Shown: positions 17,853 through 26,323, numbered from the stretch's first letter. The stretch is DNA of 46,041 bases from Chryseobacterium contaminans (GCF_001684955.1 NZ_MAYF01000124.1:1-46041); one strand, 5' to 3'. The notes: generated by a model not told the origin, from the sequence alone. Numbers and translations are program-made.

Positions 17853-17934
17853 TGCGGATGAAGGGACTCGAACCCCCACGCCTCACGGCACCAGATCCTA
17901 AGTCTGGCGTGGCTACCAATTACACCACATCCGC
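17853..17934 (-). tRNA. tRNA-Leu (anticodon UAG), copy 2
   Basis: 82 nt, same body as the copy at 17480-17561, but CCA is not encoded here (next bases CTA). It is the first gene of the leftward tRNA operon, driven by the promoter at 17985-18015. Confidence 0.95.
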
Positions 17935-17984
17935 TGGTTTTTTGTATTGTAAGTTTTAAAGAGCTTGCTTCGTTTTTGTGAGTG

Positions 17985-18015
17985 CAAATATAGGACAATT
18001 TCCTTTATCTCCAAA
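17985..18015 (-). promoter_or_regulatory. Promoter of the tRNA operon
   Basis: TTTG (18015-18012) and TATATTTG (17992-17985) are exactly 19 bases apart on the minus strand. This is a full match to the Bacteroidetes vegetative promoter, as expected for strong stable-RNA transcription. Confidence 0.8.
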
Positions 18016-18112
18016 CTTTTTCTGGAAAAAAATTAAAATTTCCAGATTTTTTTTCAGCAGCACCTATTATTACATTTCATTTTCTTACTTTTACAACGTT
18101 AATAATTACGAT

Positions 18113-18490
18113 ATGGAATTACAAGGAACGGTAAAGAAACTTTTTGAAACTCAAACTTTTGCAAGTGGATTTCAAAAAAGAGAATTGGTTATTTTAACCC
18201 AGGAACAGTATCCACAGCCGATAAACATAGAATTTTTATCTGATAAAATTAGTTTGTTAGATAACCTTAAAGAAGGTGAAAATGTAAAGATAGGAATCAA
18301 TATCAGAGGTAGAGAATGGGTTTCTCCACAAGGGGAAACTAAGTACTTCAACTCTATTACAGGATGGAGAGTAGAGAAAGTTTTTGATAACGGATCAGAA
18401 CCTACTCAGGCTATGCCACAACAATCAGCAACTCCTGTTTCTAACGAGAATCCGTTTGCCGGAGACGATGATGACGATTTACCTTTCTAA
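18113..18490 (+). CDS. DUF3127 family protein (OB-fold, SSB-like)
   Basis: This 125-residue protein starts at the ATG at 18113 (MELQGTVKKLFETQTFASGF); the reading frame is open further upstream through the tRNA promoter, but that part has no coding character. It is a small OB-fold-like domain with VKIGINIRGREW, a flexible linker, and the acidic tip DDDDDLPF. That tip closely mimics the acidic C-terminal tail of single-stranded DNA-binding protein. The family is common in Bacteroidetes and resembles phage-type SSBs. A partner-binding or ssDNA-binding role is inferred from the tail, not shown. An intrinsic terminator follows. Confidence 0.88.
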   Translation: MELQGTVKKLFETQTFASGFQKRELVILTQEQYPQPINIEFLSDKISLLDNLKEGENVKIGINIRGREWVSPQGETKYFNSITGWRVEKVFDNGSEPTQAMPQQSATPVSNENPFAGDDDDDLPF

Positions 18491-18512
18491 TTAAAGAGTT
18501 AAAATCATATAT

Positions 18513-18547
18513 AAATCCTGCTTTCTTATAAAGTGGGATTTTTTTTC
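18513..18547 (+). terminator. Intrinsic terminator after the DUF3127 gene
   Basis: AATCCTGCTTT / AAAGTGGGATT hairpin (with two G-T pairs) followed by eight T residues. It separates the gene from aat, whose ATG comes 8 bases later. Confidence 0.75.
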
Positions 18548-18554
18548 TAAAAAA

Positions 18555-19208
18555 ATGGTCCGACTAGACGAAAACGAGATTTCATTCCCTGATCCTGAGG
18601 TATATGATGGACATGACGGGCTTATTGCCTATGGTGGAGATCTATCTATAGAACGCATTTGGTTCGCTTATCAATTGGGAATTTTCCCCTGGTATAATCC
18701 GGGAGAGGAGATTTTATGGTGGTGTCCTGATCCAAGATTTGTTTTGGTACCGGATGAAATAAAAGTTTCCAAATCAATGAGAAAGATATTAAACAGAAAT
18801 GTTTTTACTTTTTCGGAGAACAAAAACTTCAGAGAGGTCATTAAAAACTGTCAGCAAACTGTGCGTAAAGGACAATCCGGAACCTGGCTTTCTGATGAAC
18901 TGATGGAGTCTTTCATCAAACTTCATGAATATGGCCTGGCCAGAAGCATTGAAGTATGGCAGGATGAGAAACTTGTAGGTGGTTTTTACGGTTTGCAGAT
19001 TGGAAATGTTTTCTGTGGTGAAAGTATGTTCGCGAAAGTCAGTAATGCCTCAAAAGCAGGATTTATTCACTTTGTGGAAAGCAACAAAAACAATATTGAA
19101 CTAATTGACTGCCAATCTCATACAGAACACCTGGAAAGCCTTGGTGCCAAAATGATTCCTAAGAAAGAATTTTTAAAAATCTTACACGACAACAATGAAC
19201 GCAGATAA
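18555..19208 (+). CDS. aat: Leucyl/phenylalanyl-tRNA--protein transferase
   Basis: Aat moves Leu or Phe from aminoacyl-tRNA onto N-terminal Lys or Arg of proteins, marking them for ClpS/ClpAP under the N-degron rule. The 217-residue protein has family signatures near the N-terminus: GLIAYGGDLSIERI, YQLGIFPWYNPGEEILWWCP and DPRFVL. Later motifs are GGFYGLQIGNVFCGESMF and DCQSHTEHLESLGA. Length is normal. The gene lies about 600 bases from four tRNA-Leu genes, whose products are its co-substrates. It overlaps the next gene by 14 bases. Confidence 0.96.
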   Translation: MVRLDENEISFPDPEVYDGHDGLIAYGGDLSIERIWFAYQLGIFPWYNPGEEILWWCPDPRFVLVPDEIKVSKSMRKILNRNVFTFSENKNFREVIKNCQQTVRKGQSGTWLSDELMESFIKLHEYGLARSIEVWQDEKLVGGFYGLQIGNVFCGESMFAKVSNASKAGFIHFVESNKNNIELIDCQSHTEHLESLGAKMIPKKEFLKILHDNNERR

Positions 19209-20073
19209 AGAAAAATGGCTTCTTCTGGCAACTCTAAGCATTATTTGGGGGTCTTCTTTTATTTTGATCAAAAAATCTCTGGACCATTTCAATCCGTATC
19301 AGGTAGGATCATTAAGGGTTCTTATTGCCGGAATTATTTTACTTCCGATTGCTGTTTCCAATTATAAGCTTTTCCCGAAAAAACATATAAAGTGGCTTAT
19401 TCTGGCTGCATTTACCGGAAATTTTATTCCTATGTTCCTTTTCCCGATTGCAGAAAAGGAAGTTTCCAGCAGTATTGCAGGAATTATCAACTCTATGATG
19501 CCTATATTCGTGATTATTGTAGGCGCTTTGGTATGGAAGTTTGAAACAACGAAAAAACAAATCATAGGAACCCTCATAAGCTTTACCGGAGTCTGTATAC
19601 TTGCTTTGGGAGGTGGTAGCAGCGGAGAATTGAAAATGATCCCGATTTTACTACTATTACTGGCCACTTTATGTTATGCCATGAGCACAACAACTGTGAA
19701 GTCAAAACTTATGGACGTTTCTTCCGTTGTTTTATCTTCTTTTATTTTTTCTTTTGTTTTATTTTTTCCGTCTATTATTGCTCTTACCAGTACAGGATTC
19801 TTTTCTGAATTTACTTTTTCCAAAGACAATATGCTGGGGCTAATGTTCGTAAGTTTACTTTCTATATTCGGAACCGGGCTTGCTATGACCATGAATTACA
19901 GGCTATTAAAAGTTTCCTCACCTCTTTTTGCTTCCACAGTTACTCTTATAATGCCTATTGTTGCTATTATCTGGGGAATCATTGATGGTGAAAAACTAAC
20001 GGTTCTGCAATTTATAGGAGCAGGAATTATTATTGGCGGATTAATCTTTTTAAGAAGCAATCCGAAAAAATAA
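19195..20073 (+). CDS. EamA/DMT superfamily transporter
   Basis: This inner-membrane protein of 292 residues has about ten hydrophobic helices and two EamA repeats. The first repeat starts LLLATLSIIWGSSFILIKKS, with LRVLIAGIILLPIA following; the second ends with LIMPIVAIIWGIIDGEKLT. It is similar to RhaT/YdcZ-type metabolite exporters; the substrate is not predictable. The ATG lies within the 3' end of aat (14-base overlap), implying coupled translation, though a functional link is not obvious. Confidence 0.92.
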   Translation: MNADKEKWLLLATLSIIWGSSFILIKKSLDHFNPYQVGSLRVLIAGIILLPIAVSNYKLFPKKHIKWLILAAFTGNFIPMFLFPIAEKEVSSSIAGIINSMMPIFVIIVGALVWKFETTKKQIIGTLISFTGVCILALGGGSSGELKMIPILLLLLATLCYAMSTTTVKSKLMDVSSVVLSSFIFSFVLFFPSIIALTSTGFFSEFTFSKDNMLGLMFVSLLSIFGTGLAMTMNYRLLKVSSPLFASTVTLIMPIVAIIWGIIDGEKLTVLQFIGAGIIIGGLIFLRSNPKK

Positions 20074-20080
20074 TTTTAAA

Positions 20081-20112
20081 GGCTGGAAGCTGGAAGAATG
20101 AAGCTGGAAATT
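20081..20112. repeat. Purine-rich dispersed repeat, partial copy B
   Basis: GGCTGGAAGCTGGAAGAATG followed by AAGCTGGAAATTAC shares the repeating GGAAGCT units of copies A and C. It sits right after a stop codon; no inverted right end is seen, so it looks like a decayed or half element. Confidence 0.45.
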
Positions 20113-20193
20113 ACTTTTTAGTGTATATCTAATTCTAGCTTTAATGATTAAATAACCGTGTTATCTATCGCTTGCAGCTAAATATTTTATCAA

Positions 20194-20220
20194 TAAAAAA
20201 AACCTGCATTTCTGCAGGCT
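20194..20220 (-). terminator. Intrinsic terminator of the TPR gene
   Basis: CCTGCA / TGCAGG hairpin with a four-base loop; leftward transcripts then read T8. It lies between convergent genes. Confidence 0.75.
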
Positions 20221-20242
20221 TTCAACTTATTTAGGGTTACGT

Positions 20243-21625
20243 TTAGTTCTTTTTCTTTACTTTACTTACCTTCACCTTTTTTACTTCTTCTTTGATAAAC
20301 GGATATTTCTTTTGCATATCTTTTACCAGAGACGGATCTAGTTCTAAAGCTTTCTGAAGTGATTCTATTCCTTTCTCCTGATCTTTCAGATTAAAAAAAC
20401 AGTTGCTTAACTGATAATATAATTCTGCTCTGTTATGATGCCTAATCGCTGCATTCAAAACAGTAACCGCTTCTTCATATTCCCCTACAAGCATTAAAAC
20501 TTCGGAATAAGCATACCAGTTGTAAAATCTTGACGGTTCAGCATCTACCAGTTTTTTAAGACAGGAAAGACTTTCTTCAAATTTCCCTGAATCAATGAAC
20601 AGGAATGCCAATCTTTTCTGATAATCAAGATTATTTTCATTCAGCTGTGTTGCTTCTTTAGCAAAATGAAGGGCTTCAGACATCCCTCCCATTTCTTCGT
20701 ATAAATAAGACTGCTCCATCATGGCCAGATAAAACTGAGGATCTTCTCTCAGTGATTTCTGAAATGAATTTAAAGCTAAAATAGGTTGTTTCAGAGCTTT
20801 ATAACACAATCCGATTTTATAGTAGGTGAATGCTTTGGTATATTCAAGCTCAAGCATTTCCTCATAAGTATCAATGGCTTTCTGATATTGTCCTAAAGCT
20901 TCATAACAAGCTGCTTTATTAGCATATACTCCTACAGAATTTGAATTAATGGCTAATAAATAGTCGTATCCTTTTATAGCTTCATCGAAATTCTTTCTGT
21001 TGAAGTAGAACTGTCCGTATTCAAACCAAGCCGTTTCGGAATAAGGGAATTCGTCCAAATATTCATTAAGAAAGGCAATAGCTTCCTCACTCTTATTCAG
21101 ATCACTGAAACACACCATTGCGTTTTCCAGCGAATATTCATCGGCAGGATCTTCTTTAAGTGCTTTCCTGTAATGTTTAAGAGCGTTAAAAGGGTCTCCC
21201 AGGTTTACATATTCATCTGCAATAAAGTTGTGAAGGAAGTTTTCTTCTTCCTCCAGCGTAAGGGCTTTTTTACAGATTTCAATGGATTTTCTAGGGTTAC
21301 CCAGGTTCGAATAATACTTGGCGTAGCAAACTAAAAAGTCTGTATTTTCCATAGAGGAACCTTTCAGTTCGTCTATAAGCTCTTTCGCCGTATTATATTC
21401 TTCCCACTCCAGAAGAATTTCAAGTCTTTTGATCTTGATATCTAATGAATTGGGGTGAAGCTTTAGTCCATAATTAACAGCTATATCAGCGTAATTAAAA
21501 TCACCCAGCTCCAAATAATAAACAATGATATCTTCCAACTCCTCAGTATCGAAGTAGAATTCGTCATTGTTTTCCATCATTTCTTCGAACTTTTTTACAA
21601 GTTCATTTCCAAAATACTCTTCCAA
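20243..21625 (-). CDS. Tetratricopeptide-repeat protein
   Basis: This soluble 460-residue protein is made almost wholly of about eleven TPR units, for example GDPFNALKHYRKALKEDPAD, KNFDEAIKGYDYLLAINSNS and KGIESLQKALELDPSLVKDM. It ends in a basic K/V-rich tail (VKKVKVSKVKKKN). The N-terminus is acidic (about residues 13-40). The start is uncertain: the best choice is TTG at 21625, because a stop lies 13 codons upstream and no ATG occurs between. No signal peptide is present, so it is a cytoplasmic scaffold; the partner is unknown. Confidence 0.88.
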   Translation of the reverse strand: MEEYFGNELVKKFEEMMENNDEFYFDTEELEDIIVYYLELGDFNYADIAVNYGLKLHPNSLDIKIKRLEILLEWEEYNTAKELIDELKGSSMENTDFLVCYAKYYSNLGNPRKSIEICKKALTLEEEENFLHNFIADEYVNLGDPFNALKHYRKALKEDPADEYSLENAMVCFSDLNKSEEAIAFLNEYLDEFPYSETAWFEYGQFYFNRKNFDEAIKGYDYLLAINSNSVGVYANKAACYEALGQYQKAIDTYEEMLELEYTKAFTYYKIGLCYKALKQPILALNSFQKSLREDPQFYLAMMEQSYLYEEMGGMSEALHFAKEATQLNENNLDYQKRLAFLFIDSGKFEESLSCLKKLVDAEPSRFYNWYAYSEVLMLVGEYEEAVTVLNAAIRHHNRAELYYQLSNCFFNLKDQEKGIESLQKALELDPSLVKDMQKKYPFIKEEVKKVKVSKVKKKN

Positions 21626-21834
21626 TAGTGTCCTCTTCGTCAGCCCAATGCCTGAATTTCCTTACAGACCTCGGCAAACTTTATTAATTAATAATATATC
21701 TGAAACTGATATTCAAATATTTATGCAAAGTTGCAACTTTTTTTTGAATTAACCATTTCATAAATTTCTATTATAAAAATAGTAAAAAAAGAAAACCGAT
21801 AAAAGGATTGTGGATAAAAAAACGGAAATTGGGG

Positions 21835-22806
21835 TTAAATTCTTACTACCAGCCTTTTTCCGGTTTGTAGCTCAGCATTCCATACTGCTTCGATATTTTT
21901 TATATCAACATTTTCTGTTTCTATTTTTATTTTTCCCTCTATGGCAGCCTGAAACATTTCGGGAATGATTTCTGAAAATAAAAGAGCTGATTCTTCTTTG
22001 GTCCAGCTTCCAAGTCCTGATCCTGAAATCTGAATATCTGTTGCTCTGAGAATCTGTGAGGATAATTGGATCGTATCACCGCTCATCCCGCCAATTGTAA
22101 TCAGTTTCGTCTTATGGGAAAATGTTCCGTCACCTTTAAATGCTGTTAAAATCATTTCTACAGAGTGTCCCCAGATATAATCGATAATAATATCAACGGG
22201 GTTTGCTTTATGGATTTCTTTTATTTGTTTTTTAAAATCTTCATCACTTAATTGCAGAGAAACAGCCTCATCAGCTCCCAGTTCAAGGAGTGCCTGCAGA
22301 GATTCTTCGTTTCTTCCGGTAACAATAATCTTTGAGGCTCCATACACTTTCGCAATCTGAACGGCAATTCTTCCCGTAATTCCTGTGGCTCCATTGACAA
22401 GAACAACACTTCCGGGTTTTATATCTGCCTTGAACTTTAATGCCAGCGCAGAGCCCATTACTGCATTAGGAAGAGCTGCAGCTACAGAAAAATCCAGGTC
22501 TTCAGGAATAGGCACCATCATTTGTGAATTGGCGATTGCTTTTTCAGCAACAGTACCTTTTTTACTGAAAAAATAAACTTTCGATCCGTTTTCAAGATAA
22601 CCAACACCATCCGAACCTACAATTGCTGGCTGATGAGCTTCGTTTTCCGTAGAATAGTGCTTTCCACTGGCTCTTGCTTTATCAAGGTTTTTGATGGATG
22701 CTGCTTTTACAGTTACTAAGACTTCATTTTTATTTGATATTTCCGGTTCTGGAAAATCTGCGTATTGAGGAGATCTCCCTTTTTCAAATACTACTGCTGC
22801 TTTCAT
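21835..22806 (-). CDS. Zinc-type alcohol dehydrogenase / quinone oxidoreductase-like protein
   Basis: This MDR-superfamily NAD(P)H-dependent oxidoreductase has 323 residues. The N-terminal GroES-like domain includes GSDGVGYLENGSKVYFF. The Rossmann domain begins near residue 130 with VLVNGATGITGRIAVQIAKV, where GATGITG replaces the usual GAAGGVG, then VTGRNEESL. Catalytic zinc ligands are absent, so it belongs to the zinc-independent quinone-reductase-like group. It has its own promoter with a palindrome in activator position, and a Crp/Fnr gene lies just upstream on the same strand. Confidence 0.9.
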   Translation of the reverse strand: MKAAVVFEKGRSPQYADFPEPEISNKNEVLVTVKAASIKNLDKARASGKHYSTENEAHQPAIVGSDGVGYLENGSKVYFFSKKGTVAEKAIANSQMMVPIPEDLDFSVAAALPNAVMGSALALKFKADIKPGSVVLVNGATGITGRIAVQIAKVYGASKIIVTGRNEESLQALLELGADEAVSLQLSDEDFKKQIKEIHKANPVDIIIDYIWGHSVEMILTAFKGDGTFSHKTKLITIGGMSGDTIQLSSQILRATDIQISGSGLGSWTKEESALLFSEIIPEMFQAAIEGKIKIETENVDIKNIEAVWNAELQTGKRLVVRI

Positions 22807-22823
22807 TGTTTTATATTTTTGTA

Positions 22824-22831
22824 CAAAATTA
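22824..22831 (-). promoter_or_regulatory. -7 promoter element of the oxidoreductase gene
   Basis: TAATTTTG on the minus strand matches TAnnTTTG, 17 bases before the ATG. No -33 TTG is visible, which suits a promoter that depends on an activator. Confidence 0.55.
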
Positions 22832-22853
22832 TGAGGTGGAGGGCTGAGCAGGC

Positions 22854-22869
22854 GATAACATTTGTTATC
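22854..22869 (-). promoter_or_regulatory. PrfA-box-like palindrome (Crp/Fnr operator candidate)
   Basis: GATAACA-TT-TGTTATC is a perfect 7+2+7 palindrome. It resembles the TTAACANNTGTTAA site of Crp/Fnr-family PrfA. Its centre lies about 43 bases before the expected transcription start of the oxidoreductase gene, near the class II activator position. The Crp/Fnr gene at 23166-23747 is the obvious candidate binder. Confidence 0.55.
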
Positions 22870-22874
22870 AATTA

Positions 22875-23165
22875 GGAGGGAAGATGGAAGCGGGAGGATG
22901 GAAGTTATTGTAAGCTGTTAATACTACTGAAAGGATTAAAACGCAAGGTTCGCAAGATGATTATTTTGCCGTCTTATTTTCGGGTGCAAGAGCACTTCGT
23001 TCAGCTAAGAATGCGTTTCATTCCTGAGTGAAACACCTTTGCGAACGTTTTTTAAAGCATTATTTTGAAAATTCTTAGCGTCTGTTACAATAAAAATAAT
23101 TTATTTGGACAGCAGCTGTGTATCGACTGCCAGAAACTTCCGTCTTCCAGCCTCCATCTTCCAGC
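22875..23165. repeat. Purine-rich dispersed repeat, full copy C
   Basis: This 291-base intergenic element has inverted ends. The left is GGAAGATGGAAGCGGGAGG followed by ATGGAAGTT; the right (23125-23165), read on the minus strand, is GCTGGAAGATGGAGGCTGG followed by AAGACGGAAGTTTC. Inside lies a second inverted pair, ACGCAAGGTTCGCAA (about 22941) versus CCTTTGCGAACGTT (about 23038). No ORF is seen. The Crp/Fnr stop codon directly touches the right end. It accounts for most of the 359-base gap between the two genes. Confidence 0.6.
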
Positions 23166-23747
23166 TTAAGAAAGATTTTCTTTCAATATTTTACTCTTTA
23201 TCCTGCTGAGATGTACTGTTGTTATTCCAAGATAGGAAGCAATATAATGCTGGGGAACTCTTTTGATGATTTCAGGTTTTTGCTGAGTGAGCTGAATATA
23301 CCTTTGCTGTGGAGTATCTTTTATAAAGGAAAAGAAATGTTTCATGTAATCGAAGATTCTCTCAAAAAGAGCATCCATAAAAAAGGTCCTGAGTTCGGGA
23401 TGCTCATATACGTCTTCCAGAAAGGCTTCTACATCCGGTTTTTTAATTTTATATAAAATACATGGTTCCACCGTTTCAAAGGAAACCATACTGGGAAGTC
23501 CTTTTTTAAAGCTTTCGAGAGAGGAAAACATAGTATTTTCAAGAAAAAACTGAAATGTCACATCTTTACCGTCATTGTTATACCAGGCTCTTACAATTCC
23601 TTTTTCCAGATAGAATGCGTTATTTGAAACTTCTCCTTCATTCAAAAGCAGGGTTCTGGCAGGCACTTCCATCCGTTCAAAATTTCCTATGAATTTTCTC
23701 CATTTCTCTTTAGGAAAGGGAAATCTGTTCTTGATATGTTCAAACAT
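23166..23747 (-). CDS. Crp/Fnr family transcriptional regulator
   Basis: This 193-residue regulator has a cyclic-nucleotide-binding-like N-terminal jelly roll (about 10-120; LLNEGEVSNNAFYLEKGIVR). The C-terminal winged helix is short: QRYIQLTQQKPEIIKRVPQH then IASYLGITTVHLSRIKSKI (about 150-188). The cAMP-pocket RxS signature is not evident, so it probably does not bind cAMP; many Bacteroidetes members are like this. It is transcribed toward the oxidoreductase gene and may control it through the palindrome at 22854-22869. Confidence 0.92.
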   Translation of the reverse strand: MFEHIKNRFPFPKEKWRKFIGNFERMEVPARTLLLNEGEVSNNAFYLEKGIVRAWYNNDGKDVTFQFFLENTMFSSLESFKKGLPSMVSFETVEPCILYKIKKPDVEAFLEDVYEHPELRTFFMDALFERIFDYMKHFFSFIKDTPQQRYIQLTQQKPEIIKRVPQHYIASYLGITTVHLSRIKSKILKENLS

Positions 23748-23751
23748 CGGG

Positions 23752-23782
23752 TAAAAAAAAGAACGGAGCGAGTCCGTTCTTA
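23752..23782 (-). terminator. Intrinsic terminator after the phosphoglucosamine mutase gene
   Basis: AAGAACGGA-GCGAG-TCCGTTCTT hairpin; leftward transcripts run into T8. It lies just downstream of the mutase stop codon. Confidence 0.88.
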
Positions 23783-23790
23783 TGATTTAT

Positions 23791-25173
23791 TTAAATTAAA
23801 CTTTTAATCTTAGCAATAATATCATCTCCTAATTTATCTGCTTCTTCCTGAGATTTAGCTTCAGTATAAATTCTGATGATTGGTTCTGTATTGGATTTTC
23901 TAAGGTGAACCCAGTTGTTTTCAAAGTCTATTTTAACACCGTCAACGGTAGAAACTTCTTCATTTTCATATTCTTTCTCCATTTTGCTCAGGATTGCGTC
24001 TACATCAATCTCCGGAGTAAGTTCTATTTTCTTTTTCCCCATGAAATAGCTTGGATAACCAGCTCTTAATTCGGAAACTGTTTTATTTTCTTTTGCCAGA
24101 TGGGTCAGGAATAGAGCGACTCCCACTAACGAGTCTCTTCCGTAGTGAAGATCAGGATAAATAATTCCCCCGTTTCCTTCACCTCCAATTACTGCATTTT
24201 TCTCTTTCATTAAAGTAACCACGTTTACTTCTCCTACAGCACTTGCAAAGTATTCTGAATTGTGAGACCGGGCAACATCTCTCAAGGCACGGCTTGAAGA
24301 AAGGTTAGATACAGCTACTCCATTTTTATGTTTTAACAGATAATCTGCAACGGCTACCAGTGTGTATTCTTCGCCAAACATTTCTCCTTTTTCATCAATC
24401 AGCGCTAATCTGTCTACATCCGGATCTACTACTACTCCTAAATCTGCGTTTTCTTTTTTAACCAGTTCGCAGATGTCTCCTAAATGTTCTTTTAAAGGTT
24501 CTGGATTGTGTGGAAAATGACCTGTTGGTTCGCAGTATAATTTAATGGTTTCACAACCTAATTTATCTAACAACATTGGAATGGCGATTCCTCCTGTAGA
24601 ATTTACAGCGTCTAATACCACTTTGAAGTTTTTAGCTTTAATGGCTTCCACATCTACCATTGGTAAATCAAGAATCTGTTGAATATGGATATCAAAAGCA
24701 TCGTCCCTGGTTTCGTATTTTCCAAGATCATCTACTTCTGCATAGTTGAAATCTTCACTTTCTGCCAAAGCAAGAACTTCTGCACCGTTTTCACCGCTGA
24801 TGAACTCTCCTTTTTCGTTTAAAAGTTTAAGGGCATTCCATTGTTTTGGGTTGTGGGATGCGGTAAGGATAATTCCTCCGTCTGCTTTCAATTCAGGAAC
24901 CATTACTTCAACAGTAGGTGTTGTAGAAAGACCTAAATCAATCACATTGATTCCTAGCCCTTGTAACGTTGCCGTAACCAGCGAAGAAACCATCTGTCCT
25001 GAGATTCTTGCATCTCTTCCAATGATAAGGGTTAAGTCTTTTTTATTTTTATTATTCTGAAGCCATGTCCCGAATGCGGAAGCGAATTTTACCACATCAA
25101 GAGGGGTTAGGTTATCATTTACTTTTCCCCCAATGGTTCCGCGAATTCCCGAAATAGATTTTATTAACGACAT
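23791..25173 (-). CDS. glmM: Phosphoglucosamine mutase (phosphohexomutase)
   Basis: This alpha-D-phosphohexomutase superfamily enzyme has 460 residues. In Bacteroidetes this type is taken as GlmM, converting glucosamine-6-phosphate to glucosamine-1-phosphate for cell-wall and LPS precursors. The phosphoserine loop is TASHNPKQWNALK (about 101-113), the metal loop VVDPDVDRL (about 248-256), the sugar-binding loop GGEGNGGIIYPD (about 334-345), and the phosphate-binding loop RKSNTEPIIRIYTEA. Specificity is not proven by sequence: phosphomannomutase is the main alternative. Confidence 0.9.
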   Translation of the reverse strand: MSLIKSISGIRGTIGGKVNDNLTPLDVVKFASAFGTWLQNNKNKKDLTLIIGRDARISGQMVSSLVTATLQGLGINVIDLGLSTTPTVEVMVPELKADGGIILTASHNPKQWNALKLLNEKGEFISGENGAEVLALAESEDFNYAEVDDLGKYETRDDAFDIHIQQILDLPMVDVEAIKAKNFKVVLDAVNSTGGIAIPMLLDKLGCETIKLYCEPTGHFPHNPEPLKEHLGDICELVKKENADLGVVVDPDVDRLALIDEKGEMFGEEYTLVAVADYLLKHKNGVAVSNLSSSRALRDVARSHNSEYFASAVGEVNVVTLMKEKNAVIGGEGNGGIIYPDLHYGRDSLVGVALFLTHLAKENKTVSELRAGYPSYFMGKKKIELTPEIDVDAILSKMEKEYENEEVSTVDGVKIDFENNWVHLRKSNTEPIIRIYTEAKSQEEADKLGDDIIAKIKSLI

Positions 25174-25243
25174 TCTGTTTTTATTTCTTATTGATTAGTG
25201 TAATAATTTATGCGAAACAAAGATACTTAAAAAGACAATCATC

Positions 25244-26257
25244 TTATAAAACGGGAATCTTTTTTTGAATTTTATCATAGGTATTCTCTACAACTCTCGG
25301 AGGGGCAAAGCGATAGCCTATGTATAGTAAGCCATACAGACTGTTATTCTGTACTGCGCGGTCTCTATTCTGATTGTAGGTATATGCACTGAAATTCATT
25401 CTTCCACCAAATAAAAACCTATCGGTATTGTATCCGATATTAAGGCCGCCTTCCATTCTTAAGGTTATATATTGGGCATTTTTTATTGTACCATCACCCC
25501 GAACATCTCTATAAGTTGAAAATTTTCCACCCAGCCCAAGTGCCAGATAAGGAGAGATATTTACATTCTTTCCCAGCACCCAGTTATAGAAATAGCCCAT
25601 ATTGGCTCCGATTTTATATTGGGTTTCTTTCAGGTTCTGTTCAGCAACTTTGTCTCTGAAAATGGTAAGGTCATAATCCAGGAATGGAACCCAGCTACCG
25701 CTACTTTTCTTTTGCCATTCCCCTTGAGTATAGATACTTCTTGCAGAGAAATTTTCATTAAGGATATAGGCTGTAGAACCTCCAAAACTTTGTACTCTTA
25801 AGTTGGGAAACTGTAGATAAGGCGCTCCTTCTTTCCAGTCTGGAAAGTTCTCTTTCATATTTTCAATATAAAATCCTTTGACATTCTTATAGTAAAGGGT
25901 CTGAATTAATCTTCTGGGAAAGAATCTGACGCTGAAGTCTGTATAAGAGCTGTTCCCTTTCAGATCATTGTCTTCATTTTCCTGAAAAAACTTGGGAGCA
26001 AATGATAATGTAGCACTGATAATCCTATAATCGATGGAAAGGGAAACTTTCGTTTTATTATTGATGGAGAATATTTGTTGCTTCTCATTTTCTCCTTCAC
26101 CTTCTTTAACAATATAGCTTTCAATATTGGTATCCAGATTGGCACGGATCATCACCTGGTTTTCGTAAGACTTAATGTTTGCGGTATCCTGCTGTGCATT
26201 GACCTTAATGGCCAATAAAGCAAACAATACAACAATTCCTACTCTTATAAGACTCAA
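25244..26257 (-). CDS. DUF4421-like outer-membrane protein
   Basis: This exported 337-residue protein has the signal peptide MSLIRVGIVVLFALLAIKVN followed by AQQ. The mature part has alternating strands with aromatic girdles (YLALGLGGKFSTY, GLLYIGYRF), typical of an outer-membrane barrel, and it resembles the Bacteroidetes DUF4421 family. The start codon is TTG: an in-frame stop lies six codons upstream and no ATG fits. The stop lies just before the small gap to glmM. Function is unknown. Confidence 0.72.
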   Translation of the reverse strand: MSLIRVGIVVLFALLAIKVNAQQDTANIKSYENQVMIRANLDTNIESYIVKEGEGENEKQQIFSINNKTKVSLSIDYRIISATLSFAPKFFQENEDNDLKGNSSYTDFSVRFFPRRLIQTLYYKNVKGFYIENMKENFPDWKEGAPYLQFPNLRVQSFGGSTAYILNENFSARSIYTQGEWQKKSSGSWVPFLDYDLTIFRDKVAEQNLKETQYKIGANMGYFYNWVLGKNVNISPYLALGLGGKFSTYRDVRGDGTIKNAQYITLRMEGGLNIGYNTDRFLFGGRMNFSAYTYNQNRDRAVQNNSLYGLLYIGYRFAPPRVVENTYDKIQKKIPVL

Positions 26258-26323
26258 TCTGAATATTTTAAATTAAAAAAATGAAAATACTACATTTTTT
26301 TCAATTATCCGTTGAAATCTATG

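Noticed and set aside
17326..17998. Several open frames of 60-120 codons on both strands
   Set aside because: They run across tRNA genes and terminators and give the typical tRNA shadow peptides; no coding signal.
21641..21682. A short frame reading LIKFAEVCKEIQALG before the TPR gene
   Set aside because: It has a stop directly upstream, no start codon and only 15 codons; taken as untranslated leader.
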